Source: Specibacter cremeus (GTDB taxonomy: Bacteria; Actinomycetota; Actinomycetes; Actinomycetales; Micrococcaceae). From it: a DNA stretch of 54,440 nucleotides. The translations under genes were made by a program, and so were the position numbers. Location of the stretch: positions 671-55,110 of the forward strand of contig NZ_RWKQ01000015.1 in NCBI RefSeq assembly GCF_003946885.1, in the 5' to 3' direction. How positions within the stretch are numbered: the first letter of the stretch is position 1; each line of letters starts with the position of its first letter. Below the pieces are notes generated by a model. It was not told the DNA's origin. It did not search any database and was given only the letters and a program-made list of their open reading frames with translations. Of the stretch, positions 35,521 to 44,543 are shown one piece after another.

Positions 35521-36081
35521 CTACTTTGCCGCGGCCGCGGCCGCCTTCTCGGTGTGCGCGGCGGCGTCGGCCAGGTTCCCGGCCCCGTCCTCCAGGTGCG
35601 AGCGCAGGAACCATTGGAAGTGTTCCAGCTTCGCGGTCTGGCCGATCAACATGTCCTCGGTGATCGGGTCCAGCGGGCCCACCTCCCCGATGGCCTGCCG
35701 GTGGCTGGCCACCACGCCCTTGTAGACCAGGTCCAGGGCTGCAATATGCTCACCGGTGCCGGCCCGGCCGATCGAGTAGTCGTCCCAGCTGCGGGACTTG
35801 ACGAGTTCGCCGGGCAGGCCGTTGGGGGAGACACCCAGGGTGGCCATGCGCTCCGCCGTTTCATCCACCATGCCGCGGACCTCATCGACCTCCGGGTCCA
35901 GCATTTCGTGGACGGCGATGAAGTTGCGTCCCACCACATTCCAATGCGCGTGCTTGAGCGTGAGTTGCAGGTCGTTGAGCGCGTGCAGGCGCAGTTGCAG
36001 GATCTCGCCGACCTTGTGGCCGTTCGTCAGGGTGAGGCCGGGGACGGTGAAGCCGGCGTGTGAATTCTTTCGGGTGGCCAT
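35521..36081 (-). CDS. dps: Dps-family ferritin-like DNA protection protein
   Basis: The 186-residue protein has the Dps four-helix fold. The ferroxidase-site helix reads LKHAHWNVVGRNFIAVHEML and continues DPEVDEVRGMVDETAERM. It stores iron by oxidising it with peroxide and shields DNA. The C terminus is Ala/Lys-rich, which may bind DNA. The ATG at 36081 follows a perfect AAGGAGG site, suggesting high expression. It is a single gene; convergent with DUF1810. Confidence 0.9.
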   Translation of the reverse strand: MATRKNSHAGFTVPGLTLTNGHKVGEILQLRLHALNDLQLTLKHAHWNVVGRNFIAVHEMLDPEVDEVRGMVDETAERMATLGVSPNGLPGELVKSRSWDDYSIGRAGTGEHIAALDLVYKGVVASHRQAIGEVGPLDPITEDMLIGQTAKLEHFQWFLRSHLEDGAGNLADAAAHTEKAAAAAAK

Positions 36082-36267
36082 CAAAAACCTCCTTCAGGAC
36101 GGACGCCGCGTGCCGGCGGCCGACGATTCCCACGGTATCCGGGGACCCGTGCCGGGTCCACCCTCCGCGTTGACGCATAGAAAGCAAGCGCACCACCATG
36201 GCGGCAATGGCGCCCCGGGAGGAAAATGGCCTACACGCCCCTTGGCGGTGTCTGTTGGAGGGTTTCC

Positions 36268-36738
36268 ATGAGGTCCGAGTCAAAGCCGAATTGGCGCGAT
36301 CACGGTGTGAAGATCATTCCGGGCTCGCAACTCGATCCCAACACGCCGCAAACCCCTGGCATGACGCGAGCGGCCGCCATCACCCATGCCCGGGCGGGGG
36401 CCACCAAACTGTGGGCGGGCACGGTCACCATCGACGCCAACGCCAAAACGGGGGCCCACCACCATGGCGAATTGGAAAGCGTCATCTACGTCGTGAGCGG
36501 CCGCGCCCGCATGCGATGGGGTGACAACCTGGAGTTTGTCGCCGAGGCCGGGCCCGGGGATTTCATCTATGTTCCGCCGTTCACACCCCACCAGGAGATC
36601 AACGCGAACCAGACCGAGGTTCTCAGTTGCGTGCTTGTCCGCAGCGGTCAGGATCCGATTGCCGTCAACCTGGACATCGAGGCCGCCGAGCCGCCGGAGG
36701 AAGTCTTTTGGGTGGATCCCCTGCACCCGCATCCGTGA
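36268..36738 (+). CDS. Cupin-domain protein
   Basis: The 156-residue protein has both cupin motifs: GAHHHGELESVIYVVSGRAR (metal-binding His-His and Glu) and GDFIYVPPFTPHQEIN (second His). The fold binds a metal and acts on or senses small molecules; activity cannot be told. I chose ATG 36268, after GGAGGG, over 36226 because the extra residues are not cupin-like. Confidence 0.78.
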   Translation: MRSESKPNWRDHGVKIIPGSQLDPNTPQTPGMTRAAAITHARAGATKLWAGTVTIDANAKTGAHHHGELESVIYVVSGRARMRWGDNLEFVAEAGPGDFIYVPPFTPHQEINANQTEVLSCVLVRSGQDPIAVNLDIEAAEPPEEVFWVDPLHPHP

Positions 36739-36757
36739 ATCCGGCGGGCCGATTCCA

Positions 36758-39169
36758 TCACAGCTTCCGCGGATCCGGGAAGCCGAGCTGCACATATCCC
36801 GGCGCCCGCTTGTTCAACGACGCGGCCAGCACCGGCGTCAGCGCGTCGTGGTAGTCGTGGACCGTGGAGACCTCCTTGTTGGGGTACGGGCGGGTCACGC
36901 GGCCGGCGTACTGGACCAGCCGGCCCTTGAACGAGATCGGCGCGGCCAGGAACAGGGTGTCCAGCTTCGGACAGTCGAAGCCCTCCCCGATGTACGACCC
37001 CGTCCCCAACACCAGCAGCGGCTCGTCGTCGCCCGAGTCGTCGAGAAGTTCGACGGCGGCCTGCCGGGCGCTCGCCGTCATCGCACCGGTGAACACGACC
37101 GGCCGGATGCCCGCCGCCTCGAAGCGTTCCCGGAACCGCTCCAGGTGGGCCTTCCAGGTGGTGAGCAGGAGGATCCGCGAGTTGGCGGCGTAAGCCGCCA
37201 TGACGTCGTCGTGGATCTGTTCAAACCGCGCGTCATCGGCGACCAGGTCCTTGTAGATGGCGGCGATGCCGCCCGGTTCGGACGGGTCGGCGTCGCCCGC
37301 GTACACGTACCCGGTCGGGTGGACCACCAGCTCCAAGGCTGGCGCCGGGATCTCGCTCGGATACCGCGGCAGCTGCGCCGGCGCGGCCGCGGCCATGGTG
37401 TGCGCGACCGGCCCGAGCTGGTGGTACATGAGCGCGTCCAGCTTGTCCCGACGGTAGGGCGTGGCGGTCAGTCCCAACCAGTACCTGGCCGGGATCTGGT
37501 TCATGACGTGGGTGAACGCCGTGGCCGGGACGTGGTGGCATTCGTCGGCGACCACCAGGCCATAGCCGGCCGTCAGCTCGGCGGCATTCTCGCGCCGGGC
37601 CAGGGTCGGCAACAGGGCGACGTCGATGCGTCCGGTCGTCGTGGCGCGGCCGCCGCCGAGCTGGCCGCACTTTTCGTCCAGGAGTTCCCGCACGCGGGTG
37701 CGCCACTGGTCCGCCAGCGCCTTCCGGTCGACGAGGATGAGCGTGGACACCCCGCGCCGGGCGATGGCCGCACACGCGATGACGGTCTTGCCGGTCCCCG
37801 GCGGGGCGACCAGGATGCCCTGTTCCGTCCCTGACAGTTCTTCCAGGGCGTCCTGTTGGTCGGGGTGCAGGCGCCCCGCGAAACCGAATTCCTGCGGCGT
37901 GCCCGTGTCGCGATGATCCTCGATGCGCAGCGTGCTGCCGGCCGACTCGACCAGTTGGCGCAACAAGGGGAGAAGGCCACGCGGCAGGATCAGGTCGCCC
38001 TCGAGCGTCTCGTCATAGCTGCGCAGGAAACGCGGGATGTTCCAGGTGGAGCGGCGCTGGCGTTGGCGCTCGTAGAACTCGGGGTTGGGCAGCGACGCGG
38101 CGTGCTTGACGGCGGAGATCATGGCCGGTCCCAGTTCGGCGGCCCGGACCGTCAGCCGGGCAGCGAAGGCCGCCCGGACGACCAGGGCCGGGCGGGGGAC
38201 GATCTTCGACGATTCGGGCAGCTCCAGCCGGCGGACGTCCGCGCCCAGTCGGACGGCCGGGAGCCGGCGCGCGTGGGTGGCGACCCGGCCGGGGGAGAGC
38301 CGGTCCAGGCTGGACAGGTACGCCCACTGGTCCTCGTAGGGTTCCAGCGTGGTGGTGTCCACGAACAGCGTGGTCCCGTGCTTGCGGCGCCTGCCGTTCA
38401 GGGGTGCGGCGATCAGGTTGCCCATGCCCCTGCCGGAATGCGTGTCCTGGGACGGGAACAGCCTGTCGTAACTGGCCAGGCTCATGCTGCCCCGCAGCCC
38501 CATGGCCTCATGGATCAGCCCGGTGCCGAGCTGCCGGGCCAGGGACGCGTCGATCGCGGCGGTGAAGAAGATCCATACGTGCGCGCCGCGGCCGGACTGG
38601 GAGACCTCCAGCGCCGCCGGGATGCCGCGGAACCGGGCGGCCTTGACGTAGGCCAGGGCGTCCAACATGGCCGCGTTGCCGTCGAAGTCCGCGGCGACCC
38701 ACCAGCACGTGTCCTCCTCCGTGAGCGGGTACAGGCCAATGTGCTGTTGCCCGCGCAGGTGATCGGCCACGACGGCCGGTGTCAGCGGCAGGAAGCTGGC
38801 GTGCGCCCTGTCCAGGCCCTTCCGCCACCCGCCGGCCACGGCCGGGACCCAGCCGGAACGGCCGTCGGTGACGTTCTCCCAACGGAGCGCGTAGATGTCC
38901 TGGCGGGCACGGAAGAGATCCTGGAAGAGCCGGACCTTGGTTTCCGGCGGCGAGTCCATGGTCACCGGACCCACAGGGGCGACGGCGGCCAGCATGGGTT
39001 GGTCACGGACGGCGGCCCGCGCTTCGGCCGCACTGAGGTCCAGGAGTTTGCGCAACCGGGCGTTGTCGAGACGCAGTTCCTCGAGCTCACGGAGCAGGGC
39101 CGCATCGGCCTCCTCGGAGAGGCCGGGCAGGGCCGCTTGCCCATCGTTGCCGGATGCGTAGTCACTCAC
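36758..39169 (-). CDS. TOTE-type primase (AEP) domain fused to superfamily 2 helicase
   Basis: The 803-residue protein from GTG 39169 has a short coiled coil (ELEELRLDNARLRKLLDL). An archaeo-eukaryotic primase domain follows: GLYPLTEEDTCWWVAADFDG with catalytic Asp161 and Asp163, then VSQSGRGAHVWIFF near 190-202. This arrangement matches what is annotated as the TOTE conflict-system primase. The C-terminal half is a DExH helicase: Walker A APPGTGKT (455-462), DECH near 542, LTATP near 567, QYAGRVTRP near 768. It likely acts on DNA in defence or repair. Upstream starts would translate the 39204-39258 repeats, so are rejected. It follows the M48-like gene after 98 bases. Confidence 0.82.
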   Translation of the reverse strand: MSDYASGNDGQAALPGLSEEADAALLRELEELRLDNARLRKLLDLSAAEARAAVRDQPMLAAVAPVGPVTMDSPPETKVRLFQDLFRARQDIYALRWENVTDGRSGWVPAVAGGWRKGLDRAHASFLPLTPAVVADHLRGQQHIGLYPLTEEDTCWWVAADFDGNAAMLDALAYVKAARFRGIPAALEVSQSGRGAHVWIFFTAAIDASLARQLGTGLIHEAMGLRGSMSLASYDRLFPSQDTHSGRGMGNLIAAPLNGRRRKHGTTLFVDTTTLEPYEDQWAYLSSLDRLSPGRVATHARRLPAVRLGADVRRLELPESSKIVPRPALVVRAAFAARLTVRAAELGPAMISAVKHAASLPNPEFYERQRQRRSTWNIPRFLRSYDETLEGDLILPRGLLPLLRQLVESAGSTLRIEDHRDTGTPQEFGFAGRLHPDQQDALEELSGTEQGILVAPPGTGKTVIACAAIARRGVSTLILVDRKALADQWRTRVRELLDEKCGQLGGGRATTTGRIDVALLPTLARRENAAELTAGYGLVVADECHHVPATAFTHVMNQIPARYWLGLTATPYRRDKLDALMYHQLGPVAHTMAAAAPAQLPRYPSEIPAPALELVVHPTGYVYAGDADPSEPGGIAAIYKDLVADDARFEQIHDDVMAAYAANSRILLLTTWKAHLERFRERFEAAGIRPVVFTGAMTASARQAAVELLDDSGDDEPLLVLGTGSYIGEGFDCPKLDTLFLAAPISFKGRLVQYAGRVTRPYPNKEVSTVHDYHDALTPVLAASLNKRAPGYVQLGFPDPRKL

Positions 39170-39203
39170 ATGTCCATTGTGTTCCGCCGCACCGTCAAAA
39201 CCG

Positions 39204-39258
39204 CGCAGTGAACATAACCGCAGTGAGCATAACCGCAGTGAACAAGACAGCAGTGAAC
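39204..39258. repeat. 15-bp tandem repeat upstream of primase-helicase gene
   Basis: The unit CGCAGTGAACATAAC occurs at 39204, 39219 (one change) and 39234 (one or two changes), with a partial fourth to 39258. It fills the gap between the peptidase stop and the helicase start. On the helicase strand the unit reads GTTATGTTCACTGCG. Iteron-like arrays at such positions often bind regulators. Confidence 0.88.
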
Positions 39259-39267
39259 CGTTCCGCC

Positions 39268-41943
39268 TCAGGAAGCCGCGGCCGCGCTCTTCAACCGCTC
39301 GACCCCGTCCAGCCATCGTTTCCACAACTGCCGTTCCTGGGCCCGAAGTTGCAGCGCGAGGTCGGCCGCGGCACGGTCCCCATTCGTGATGGCGTTGGCG
39401 ACTTGAGTGAATTCTTCCCTGGTGAGCGGGATCGCCGCCAGCAGGTCGGCGTGGACGGTGCTGACCGCCTTGGACGTCGGGACGAATGCCCGTGCCGCGG
39501 TCTCAAGATCGGAGAGGGCCGGGATGACCTCCAGCTGCAGGATGGTCATGGCACCGGCGGGGTCCTGGCCGACCATGCCCTCCGCCGTCTGAACCTGCGC
39601 CAACACGCCGGAATAGGCATCGATGACCGCGGGCGCGAGTTGGGTGGTGTACCACTGCGCCTCGGCAGCGTCGTCGACCGCGGCGGTCGAGCCCGCGACC
39701 TGGCCCGCCGCACTGCCGATGGCCTCGGCAAACGAGCCCGTGAACGAGCGGCCGGCGATGACAACCACCGTGCCCAGCACGAGGGCCGCCGCTCCCGCCA
39801 CCACGGTCAGGGCCAGTCCCCGTCCGGCCCGTGGACGCCACGGGGGTGGAAGCGCCGCGGCCAGGGCGCCGGCGATCAGGGCGAGAACAAAACCAAGGCC
39901 GATCGCCGGCCACAGGACGAACCCGACGAACTGCCACGTCAGCGACCCGCCGAGGGCCGTGTTCAGGGCCACGAACCCCGCGACGCCGGTGGCTGCCGCA
40001 ATAAACCCACCGACTACTGAGGTGGCCGCGCCGGCCCGGGATCTGGACAGCATGGCGGCGATCGACACCGCGCACCAGGCCGCCGCGCAGACCCAGATGC
40101 TGGTCCAGAGCCGATCTTCACGGACCGCATCGGTGTCCGCCGGTCCGGCCAGGACGCGCCGCGCCACCAGGACGGCGGTCGTGAGGGTGCCGCAGGCAAG
40201 GCCGCAGGCGATTGCGGCCCGGCTGCTTTCCGCAAACCGGATGGATCGGACGGCGGGCCGGACACCGGCGGACGGCACGATCGCGGGCCCGTCGAACAAC
40301 CAGGACGGCAACGGTCGCGCCGCATTTCTCGAACGGCGGAGCAGGCCGACGGCGGCGACACCGGCCACGACGGCGATGGCGCTGACGAGCACCGGTTCGG
40401 CAAGCCCGGTGACCAACCAGATCCGGGCCGCGACCCAGCCCAAGTCCTCGAGACTGAGCTGGATGCGGCCCCAAATCCAGGCCGCCGCCGTGAAGAGCAC
40501 CATGTTGGCGGCCAACGCCGTCCCCCAGGCCTGCCACGGATGCCGCAGGCCGCGGAGGGCGTCGGCCCAGACGTCCCCCAAGCCCGCGCTTAAGACGACC
40601 GTACCGGCGCCGAGGACCATGGCGACCACAATCCAGGGGTCCAGTAGCACGTCGGCCGGTTGGGAGCCGATCTGGCCGAGTGAGGCGACATGACCGATCG
40701 CGAAGCCGACGCCGACCCCGGCCGCCGCCCGCGCGGCGGTGCGGTCCCGGACACCCGCCTGTCCGCCCGCCGCCCGGGTCATGGCGGCCGAGCGCCACAG
40801 GGCCAAGCCCACGGCGGTGCCGATCAGCGGTCCGGTCAACAGGGCGGCTGCCAGATCCGCGAAGGAGGTGCCGCCCGTGCCGGCCAGGAGCGGGACAAGG
40901 GCCGCGACGACCAAGGGAACGGACAGGGCTGCCAGGAAGGCCGCCGTGGCCGCGTCAAGAAACCTCAGCCGGGCCGCCATCTCGGGGGCCTCGACGACGT
41001 CCCGCCGTCGCTGTGCCGACGGGTGCCGGGCCCGCATCCGGTTCCATCCATGGGTTGGTCTGGTGGCGGGAAGGCGGCCGAGGCAGGTCCGCAGGTCGGC
41101 GAGGTTTTGGCCGCCCCGCGCTGCCGCGAGATCGGCATCATGTTCCCGGGTGCGCAGCAGGGCCGCCGCCGTGAGTTCGACGGCCACGGCCAGCAGGGCC
41201 GCCCGCCACGCATAGTCCGGGAACAATGACAGGTCGCCGAAGACCAGGCCCCGCACCACCGGCAGCAGGAGCACGGGGCCAAGGACGTACCAGATGCTGC
41301 GCGCAAGCCAGGAGAGCGCGACGTCGTGGTGGCGGACGTGCGCCAGTTCGTGGCGCACCAGTGCGTCGAACACCGTCGGGTCCCGCCAGCGCACGGCGGC
41401 ACCCTTGGGCAGGGCCACCACGTAGCGCCCCGGTACGCCGAAGCAGAAGGCGTCCCGCTGGCCGGCAGGACCGATGGCCAGGGCCGGATGGTGGCGCATC
41501 CCCGCCTGGTCGGACAGTTCATCAAAGTGCCGGGCCATGGCGGCCAGCCCGGGACGCGGTGGTGCCAGCCGGCGGCGGCGCCGGATCACCTGCGGGGCGA
41601 TGTACATGACGGCAATCCCCGCCGCGGCGGCACCGGCCGCACCCCCGAGCGACCACAGGGCGCGACCCTGTTCCGCCGGCGCCTCGCATCGCTGGGCCGC
41701 GGCCGTGCGCGTCAACAGCGCCTCCCCTGGAGGAAGGCCGGCCCCCGAACCCGCGGCGGCCGACTCGCATTCGTACACCGTGCGCGTCCAGGCGGCGCCG
41801 AGCGATTGATTGTGCAGCCAGTCCCCGACGAACAGGCCCGCCGTGAGCAGGGCCAGCACGAAGATGAGGAAACGGCCCGTGGTCGGGGCAGGATAGGCCA
41901 GGACGTGCACCCTGAGGTGCTGCGGAAGCTGCTGCTCGGTCAT
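39268..41943 (-). CDS. Large multipass membrane peptidase, M48/M56-like
   Basis: The 891-residue protein has a first membrane helix (FLIFVLALLTAGLFVGDW), a loop, a second helix near 100-118, then an M48-like zinc domain with HELAH at 198-202 and a likely third ligand Glu267 in REHDAD. The active site is flanked by DALVRHELAHVRHHD and a membrane hairpin (YVLGPVLLLPVV). At least ten further helices follow, and a C-terminal soluble helical domain (residues about 750-890). Typical HtpX/Ste24 enzymes are 280-450 residues, so this is a fusion with a large membrane module. It follows a 161-residue gene by 27 bases. Substrate unknown. Confidence 0.75.
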   Translation of the reverse strand: MTEQQLPQHLRVHVLAYPAPTTGRFLIFVLALLTAGLFVGDWLHNQSLGAAWTRTVYECESAAAGSGAGLPPGEALLTRTAAAQRCEAPAEQGRALWSLGGAAGAAAAGIAVMYIAPQVIRRRRRLAPPRPGLAAMARHFDELSDQAGMRHHPALAIGPAGQRDAFCFGVPGRYVVALPKGAAVRWRDPTVFDALVRHELAHVRHHDVALSWLARSIWYVLGPVLLLPVVRGLVFGDLSLFPDYAWRAALLAVAVELTAAALLRTREHDADLAAARGGQNLADLRTCLGRLPATRPTHGWNRMRARHPSAQRRRDVVEAPEMAARLRFLDAATAAFLAALSVPLVVAALVPLLAGTGGTSFADLAAALLTGPLIGTAVGLALWRSAAMTRAAGGQAGVRDRTAARAAAGVGVGFAIGHVASLGQIGSQPADVLLDPWIVVAMVLGAGTVVLSAGLGDVWADALRGLRHPWQAWGTALAANMVLFTAAAWIWGRIQLSLEDLGWVAARIWLVTGLAEPVLVSAIAVVAGVAAVGLLRRSRNAARPLPSWLFDGPAIVPSAGVRPAVRSIRFAESSRAAIACGLACGTLTTAVLVARRVLAGPADTDAVREDRLWTSIWVCAAAWCAVSIAAMLSRSRAGAATSVVGGFIAAATGVAGFVALNTALGGSLTWQFVGFVLWPAIGLGFVLALIAGALAAALPPPWRPRAGRGLALTVVAGAAALVLGTVVVIAGRSFTGSFAEAIGSAAGQVAGSTAAVDDAAEAQWYTTQLAPAVIDAYSGVLAQVQTAEGMVGQDPAGAMTILQLEVIPALSDLETAARAFVPTSKAVSTVHADLLAAIPLTREEFTQVANAITNGDRAAADLALQLRAQERQLWKRWLDGVERLKSAAAAS

Positions 41944-41970
41944 GACCGGCTCGTTGAGGAGCTCGCCCGC

Positions 41971-42456
41971 TCAGGTGGCCAGCGCGAGTGCGCCGACTAT
42001 GGCATCGCCCAGCAGTGCCGTCGTCGGTTCGGCCAGGCCCAATCGTCGGCCTTCGCTGACCGCGATTTCGTGAACCCGCCGTGACTGTTCCACCGTCAGC
42101 GGAACGTTGGTCGAGGCTTCGGCCGGCCTGTGCAGCAGTCTCCGCAGCAACGACGCAACGACCGGCTTGGCCTCGTCCTTGACCGCTCCGGCGACGAGGT
42201 CGGTGATGAACTGCACGACCTGTCCCGCGACCGCGAGGGCGAAAGGCGTCAGCAGGGCGAGGTCCAGGCCAAAGCCGAGCGGTTCGTCGCGCAGCCCCGC
42301 GCCCAGCGCCTTCCGCGGATCGTCAAAGTACTCTTCCGCGGTCTCGTCGAAGACCACCAATTCCTCCGGCGCGATGCGTTCGACCACCAGACGCGCCAGG
42401 GCCGTGCTTAATTCGCGCTCCTCCGGAGCGTCACGGGCAGCCGAAACATCGTCCAT
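41971..42456 (-). CDS. 161-residue partner of the M48-like peptidase, unknown function
   Basis: The 161-residue protein starts MDDVSAARDAPEERELSTAL and includes ELVVFDETAEEYFDDPRKAL, a hydrophobic amphipathic region (GFGLDLALLTPFALAVAGQV), and a helical C terminus with RRVHEIAVSEGRRLGLAE. It has no recognised domain; one segment could associate with membranes. GGAAG precedes the ATG. The short gap to the peptidase gene and the same strand argue for a shared operon and function, perhaps as regulator or substrate. Confidence 0.6.
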   Translation of the reverse strand: MDDVSAARDAPEERELSTALARLVVERIAPEELVVFDETAEEYFDDPRKALGAGLRDEPLGFGLDLALLTPFALAVAGQVVQFITDLVAGAVKDEAKPVVASLLRRLLHRPAEASTNVPLTVEQSRRVHEIAVSEGRRLGLAEPTTALLGDAIVGALALAT

Positions 42457-42566
42457 GGCAGTCCACTTCCAGACCCGATCCGATTGGTTCGATTGTCCCA
42501 CCGGCCCACGGGAGTGTCCACGCGCGCGTCCACGGTCCGTAAGGCACGGGGGCGTAGCATCTGAGC

Positions 42567-44210
42567 ATGACCGCCATTGCCGCCGGAACCGATGCAACGC
42601 ATGACGTCTTCAACCAGCCGCCGCCGCGCGTCGACGTCAACGAGTTCGCGGCCAACATCCCGCTGACGGACTACCTGCTGACGATCGGCGGGGTGAGCTC
42701 AACCGCCACCGGACCGCTTGAGGCGATGGGCGCCGTCGTCGGCTCAGCCCAATTCCAGCACGACGCGCGGCTGGCGCACGCGAACCCGCCGGTCCTCCAC
42801 ACGCACAGCAGGTACGGCCAACGGATCGACGAGGTCGAATACCACCCCTCGTATCACCGCATCCTGGGCCAGGCCGTGGCCGCCGGCGCGCACACCTCGG
42901 CGTGGGCGAGCCCCGCATCCGGCGCCAACGCGGCCCGCGCGGCCGCCTTCATGCTGTTTGCGCAGGTGGAGCCCGGGCACGCGTGCCCGATTTCCATGTC
43001 GCACGCGGCCGTCGAACCAATCCGGCTGAACCCGCAGCTGGCGGGGGAGTGGCTGCCGCGGCTGTACTCGCGCAGCTACGATCCCGCCCTGGCGCCGGGC
43101 AAGCCCGGTGCCCTTGTCGGGATGGCCATGACCGAGAAGCAGGGCGGCTCGGACGTGCGCGCCAACACCACGCGGGCCGTGCCCGATGGCGACCGGTACC
43201 TGCTCACCGGGCACAAGTGGTTCTGTTCGGCGCCCATGTCCGACGCGTTCCTGGTCCTGGCCCAGGACGGCGAGGGCCCGGGCTGCTTCCTCGTGCCGCG
43301 GGTGCTGCCCGACGGCGGCCGCAACCCGTTCCTGATCCAGCGGCTGAAGGACAAGGTCGGCAACAGGTCCAATGCCTCCGCCGAGATCGAGTTCGCGGGC
43401 ACGGCCGGCTGGCGTGTCGGCGAGCCCGGCCGGGGCGTGCGCGCCATCATGGGCATGGTGGCCCGGACCCGGCTCGACTGCGTGCTCGGCACGGCGGCGG
43501 GCATGCGCCAGGGCGTCGCCGAGGCGCTCTGGCACGCCCGGCACCGCACCGCGTTCGGCGGGCTGCTCGCCGACCAGCCGGCCATGACCAATGTGCTCGC
43601 CGACCTGGCGCTGGAAGCGGAGGCGGCCACCGCCGTCGGCCTGCGGTTGGCGCGCGCGTACGACGACGGCGACGCCACCGAACACTCGTTCCGTCGCCTG
43701 GCGACGGCCGTGGCCAAGTTCTGGGTGTGCAAGCGGGGGCCCAACCACGCCTACGAGGCGATGGAATGCCTGGGCGGCAACGGGTACACCGAGGATTTCC
43801 CGCTGGCCATGCGTTACCGGGAGCAACCGGTGATGGCGATTTGGGAGGGGACCGGGAACGTCATCGCGCTCGACGTGTTGCGCGCGCTGGGGACCGACCC
43901 GGGATCGATCGACGCGTTCCTGGCGGAACTCGGGCTCGCCCGCGGGGCCAATGCCGTCTATGACGACTTCCTGGCCGGGCTGGAGGGCCACGTCGACCCG
44001 GTGCGGCGCGCGCCACGGGACTTCGCGGACCAGGCCCGCAACCTCGTCGAGACGCTGGCGCTGGCCCTGCAGGCGTCACTGCTCCTCCGGTACGCGCCGC
44101 CGGCGGTGTCCGACGCGTTCGTCGTCTCCCGGCTGGGACCGGACCGCCGCTTCAACTACGGCAACCTGCCGTCGTCGTGCGATTTCGCCGGGATCCTGGC
44201 GCGGGCGTGA
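42567..44210 (+). CDS. aidB: AidB-type acyl-CoA dehydrogenase
   Basis: The 547-residue flavoprotein has the AidB-specific N-terminal region (DVFNQPPPRVDVNEF, HPSYHRILGQAVAAG) and an acyl-CoA dehydrogenase core: GMAMTEKQGGSDVRANTT and GHKWFCSAPMSDAFLV. The C-terminal region includes AYEAMECLGGNGYTEDFPLA and IWEGTGNVIALDVL. In E. coli AidB binds DNA and protects against alkylation; dehydrogenase activity is weak. Whether it is part of an Ada response here is unknown, and no ada/alkA gene is near. Divergent from the 161-residue gene. Confidence 0.9.
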   Translation: MTAIAAGTDATHDVFNQPPPRVDVNEFAANIPLTDYLLTIGGVSSTATGPLEAMGAVVGSAQFQHDARLAHANPPVLHTHSRYGQRIDEVEYHPSYHRILGQAVAAGAHTSAWASPASGANAARAAAFMLFAQVEPGHACPISMSHAAVEPIRLNPQLAGEWLPRLYSRSYDPALAPGKPGALVGMAMTEKQGGSDVRANTTRAVPDGDRYLLTGHKWFCSAPMSDAFLVLAQDGEGPGCFLVPRVLPDGGRNPFLIQRLKDKVGNRSNASAEIEFAGTAGWRVGEPGRGVRAIMGMVARTRLDCVLGTAAGMRQGVAEALWHARHRTAFGGLLADQPAMTNVLADLALEAEAATAVGLRLARAYDDGDATEHSFRRLATAVAKFWVCKRGPNHAYEAMECLGGNGYTEDFPLAMRYREQPVMAIWEGTGNVIALDVLRALGTDPGSIDAFLAELGLARGANAVYDDFLAGLEGHVDPVRRAPRDFADQARNLVETLALALQASLLLRYAPPAVSDAFVVSRLGPDRRFNYGNLPSSCDFAGILARA

Positions 44211-44362
44211 CCATCCGGGTTACGGGCGGCGGCACATTGATTCCAGCCGAAAATGGGGGAAACGGCATGCTTCGCGTCACGTCCGAGAGCCCATATTCAC
44301 GGGGAATCGCCGCAGACCGGGGGCCTGTCCGGCACGCCGCGTGACGCACCTCTCATTTTTGG

Positions 44363-44391
44363 CTGGCATTCCGCCCGAGCCTATGTATACT
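44363..44391 (+). promoter_or_regulatory. Promoter of cold-shock gene
   Basis: CTGGCA (44363-44368) and TATACT (44386-44391) are separated by 17 bases, matching the consensus 4/6 and 5/6. The predicted start near 44398 gives a leader of about 145 bases, long as in other cold-shock mRNAs. Confidence 0.6.
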
Positions 44392-44426
44392 GGGACGTAG
44401 TTGTAGTGTTGCGCATTTTGTAGTGG

Positions 44427-44461
44427 AAGCGGCGCCGCCCCGAAAGGGAGACGCCGCTTTT
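44427..44461 (+). promoter_or_regulatory. Leader hairpin with T tract upstream of csp
   Basis: AAGCGGCG (44427-44434) pairs with CGCCGCTT (44452-44459), with an inner CCC/GGG pairing in CCGCCCCGAAAGGG, followed by TTTT. It looks like an intrinsic terminator in the leader of the cold-shock gene, so may act as an attenuator or temperature-responsive structure. Confidence 0.6.
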
Positions 44462-44543
44462 CTGGAGAAGCGGGCGAACACCGTAACTGGAGGCCCGACG
44501 GTCGGGCGGAATCTCCAAACTTCAGAAGGAATGAAAAGAAACA

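Noticed and set aside
37856-39211. Forward frame of about 450 codons
   Set aside because: Antisense shadow of the primase-helicase gene.
39204-39258. Peptide repeat SLRLCSLRLCSLR at the N terminus of the helicase
   Set aside because: It arises from translating the 15-bp tandem repeat; a later GTG start gives a family-like N terminus.
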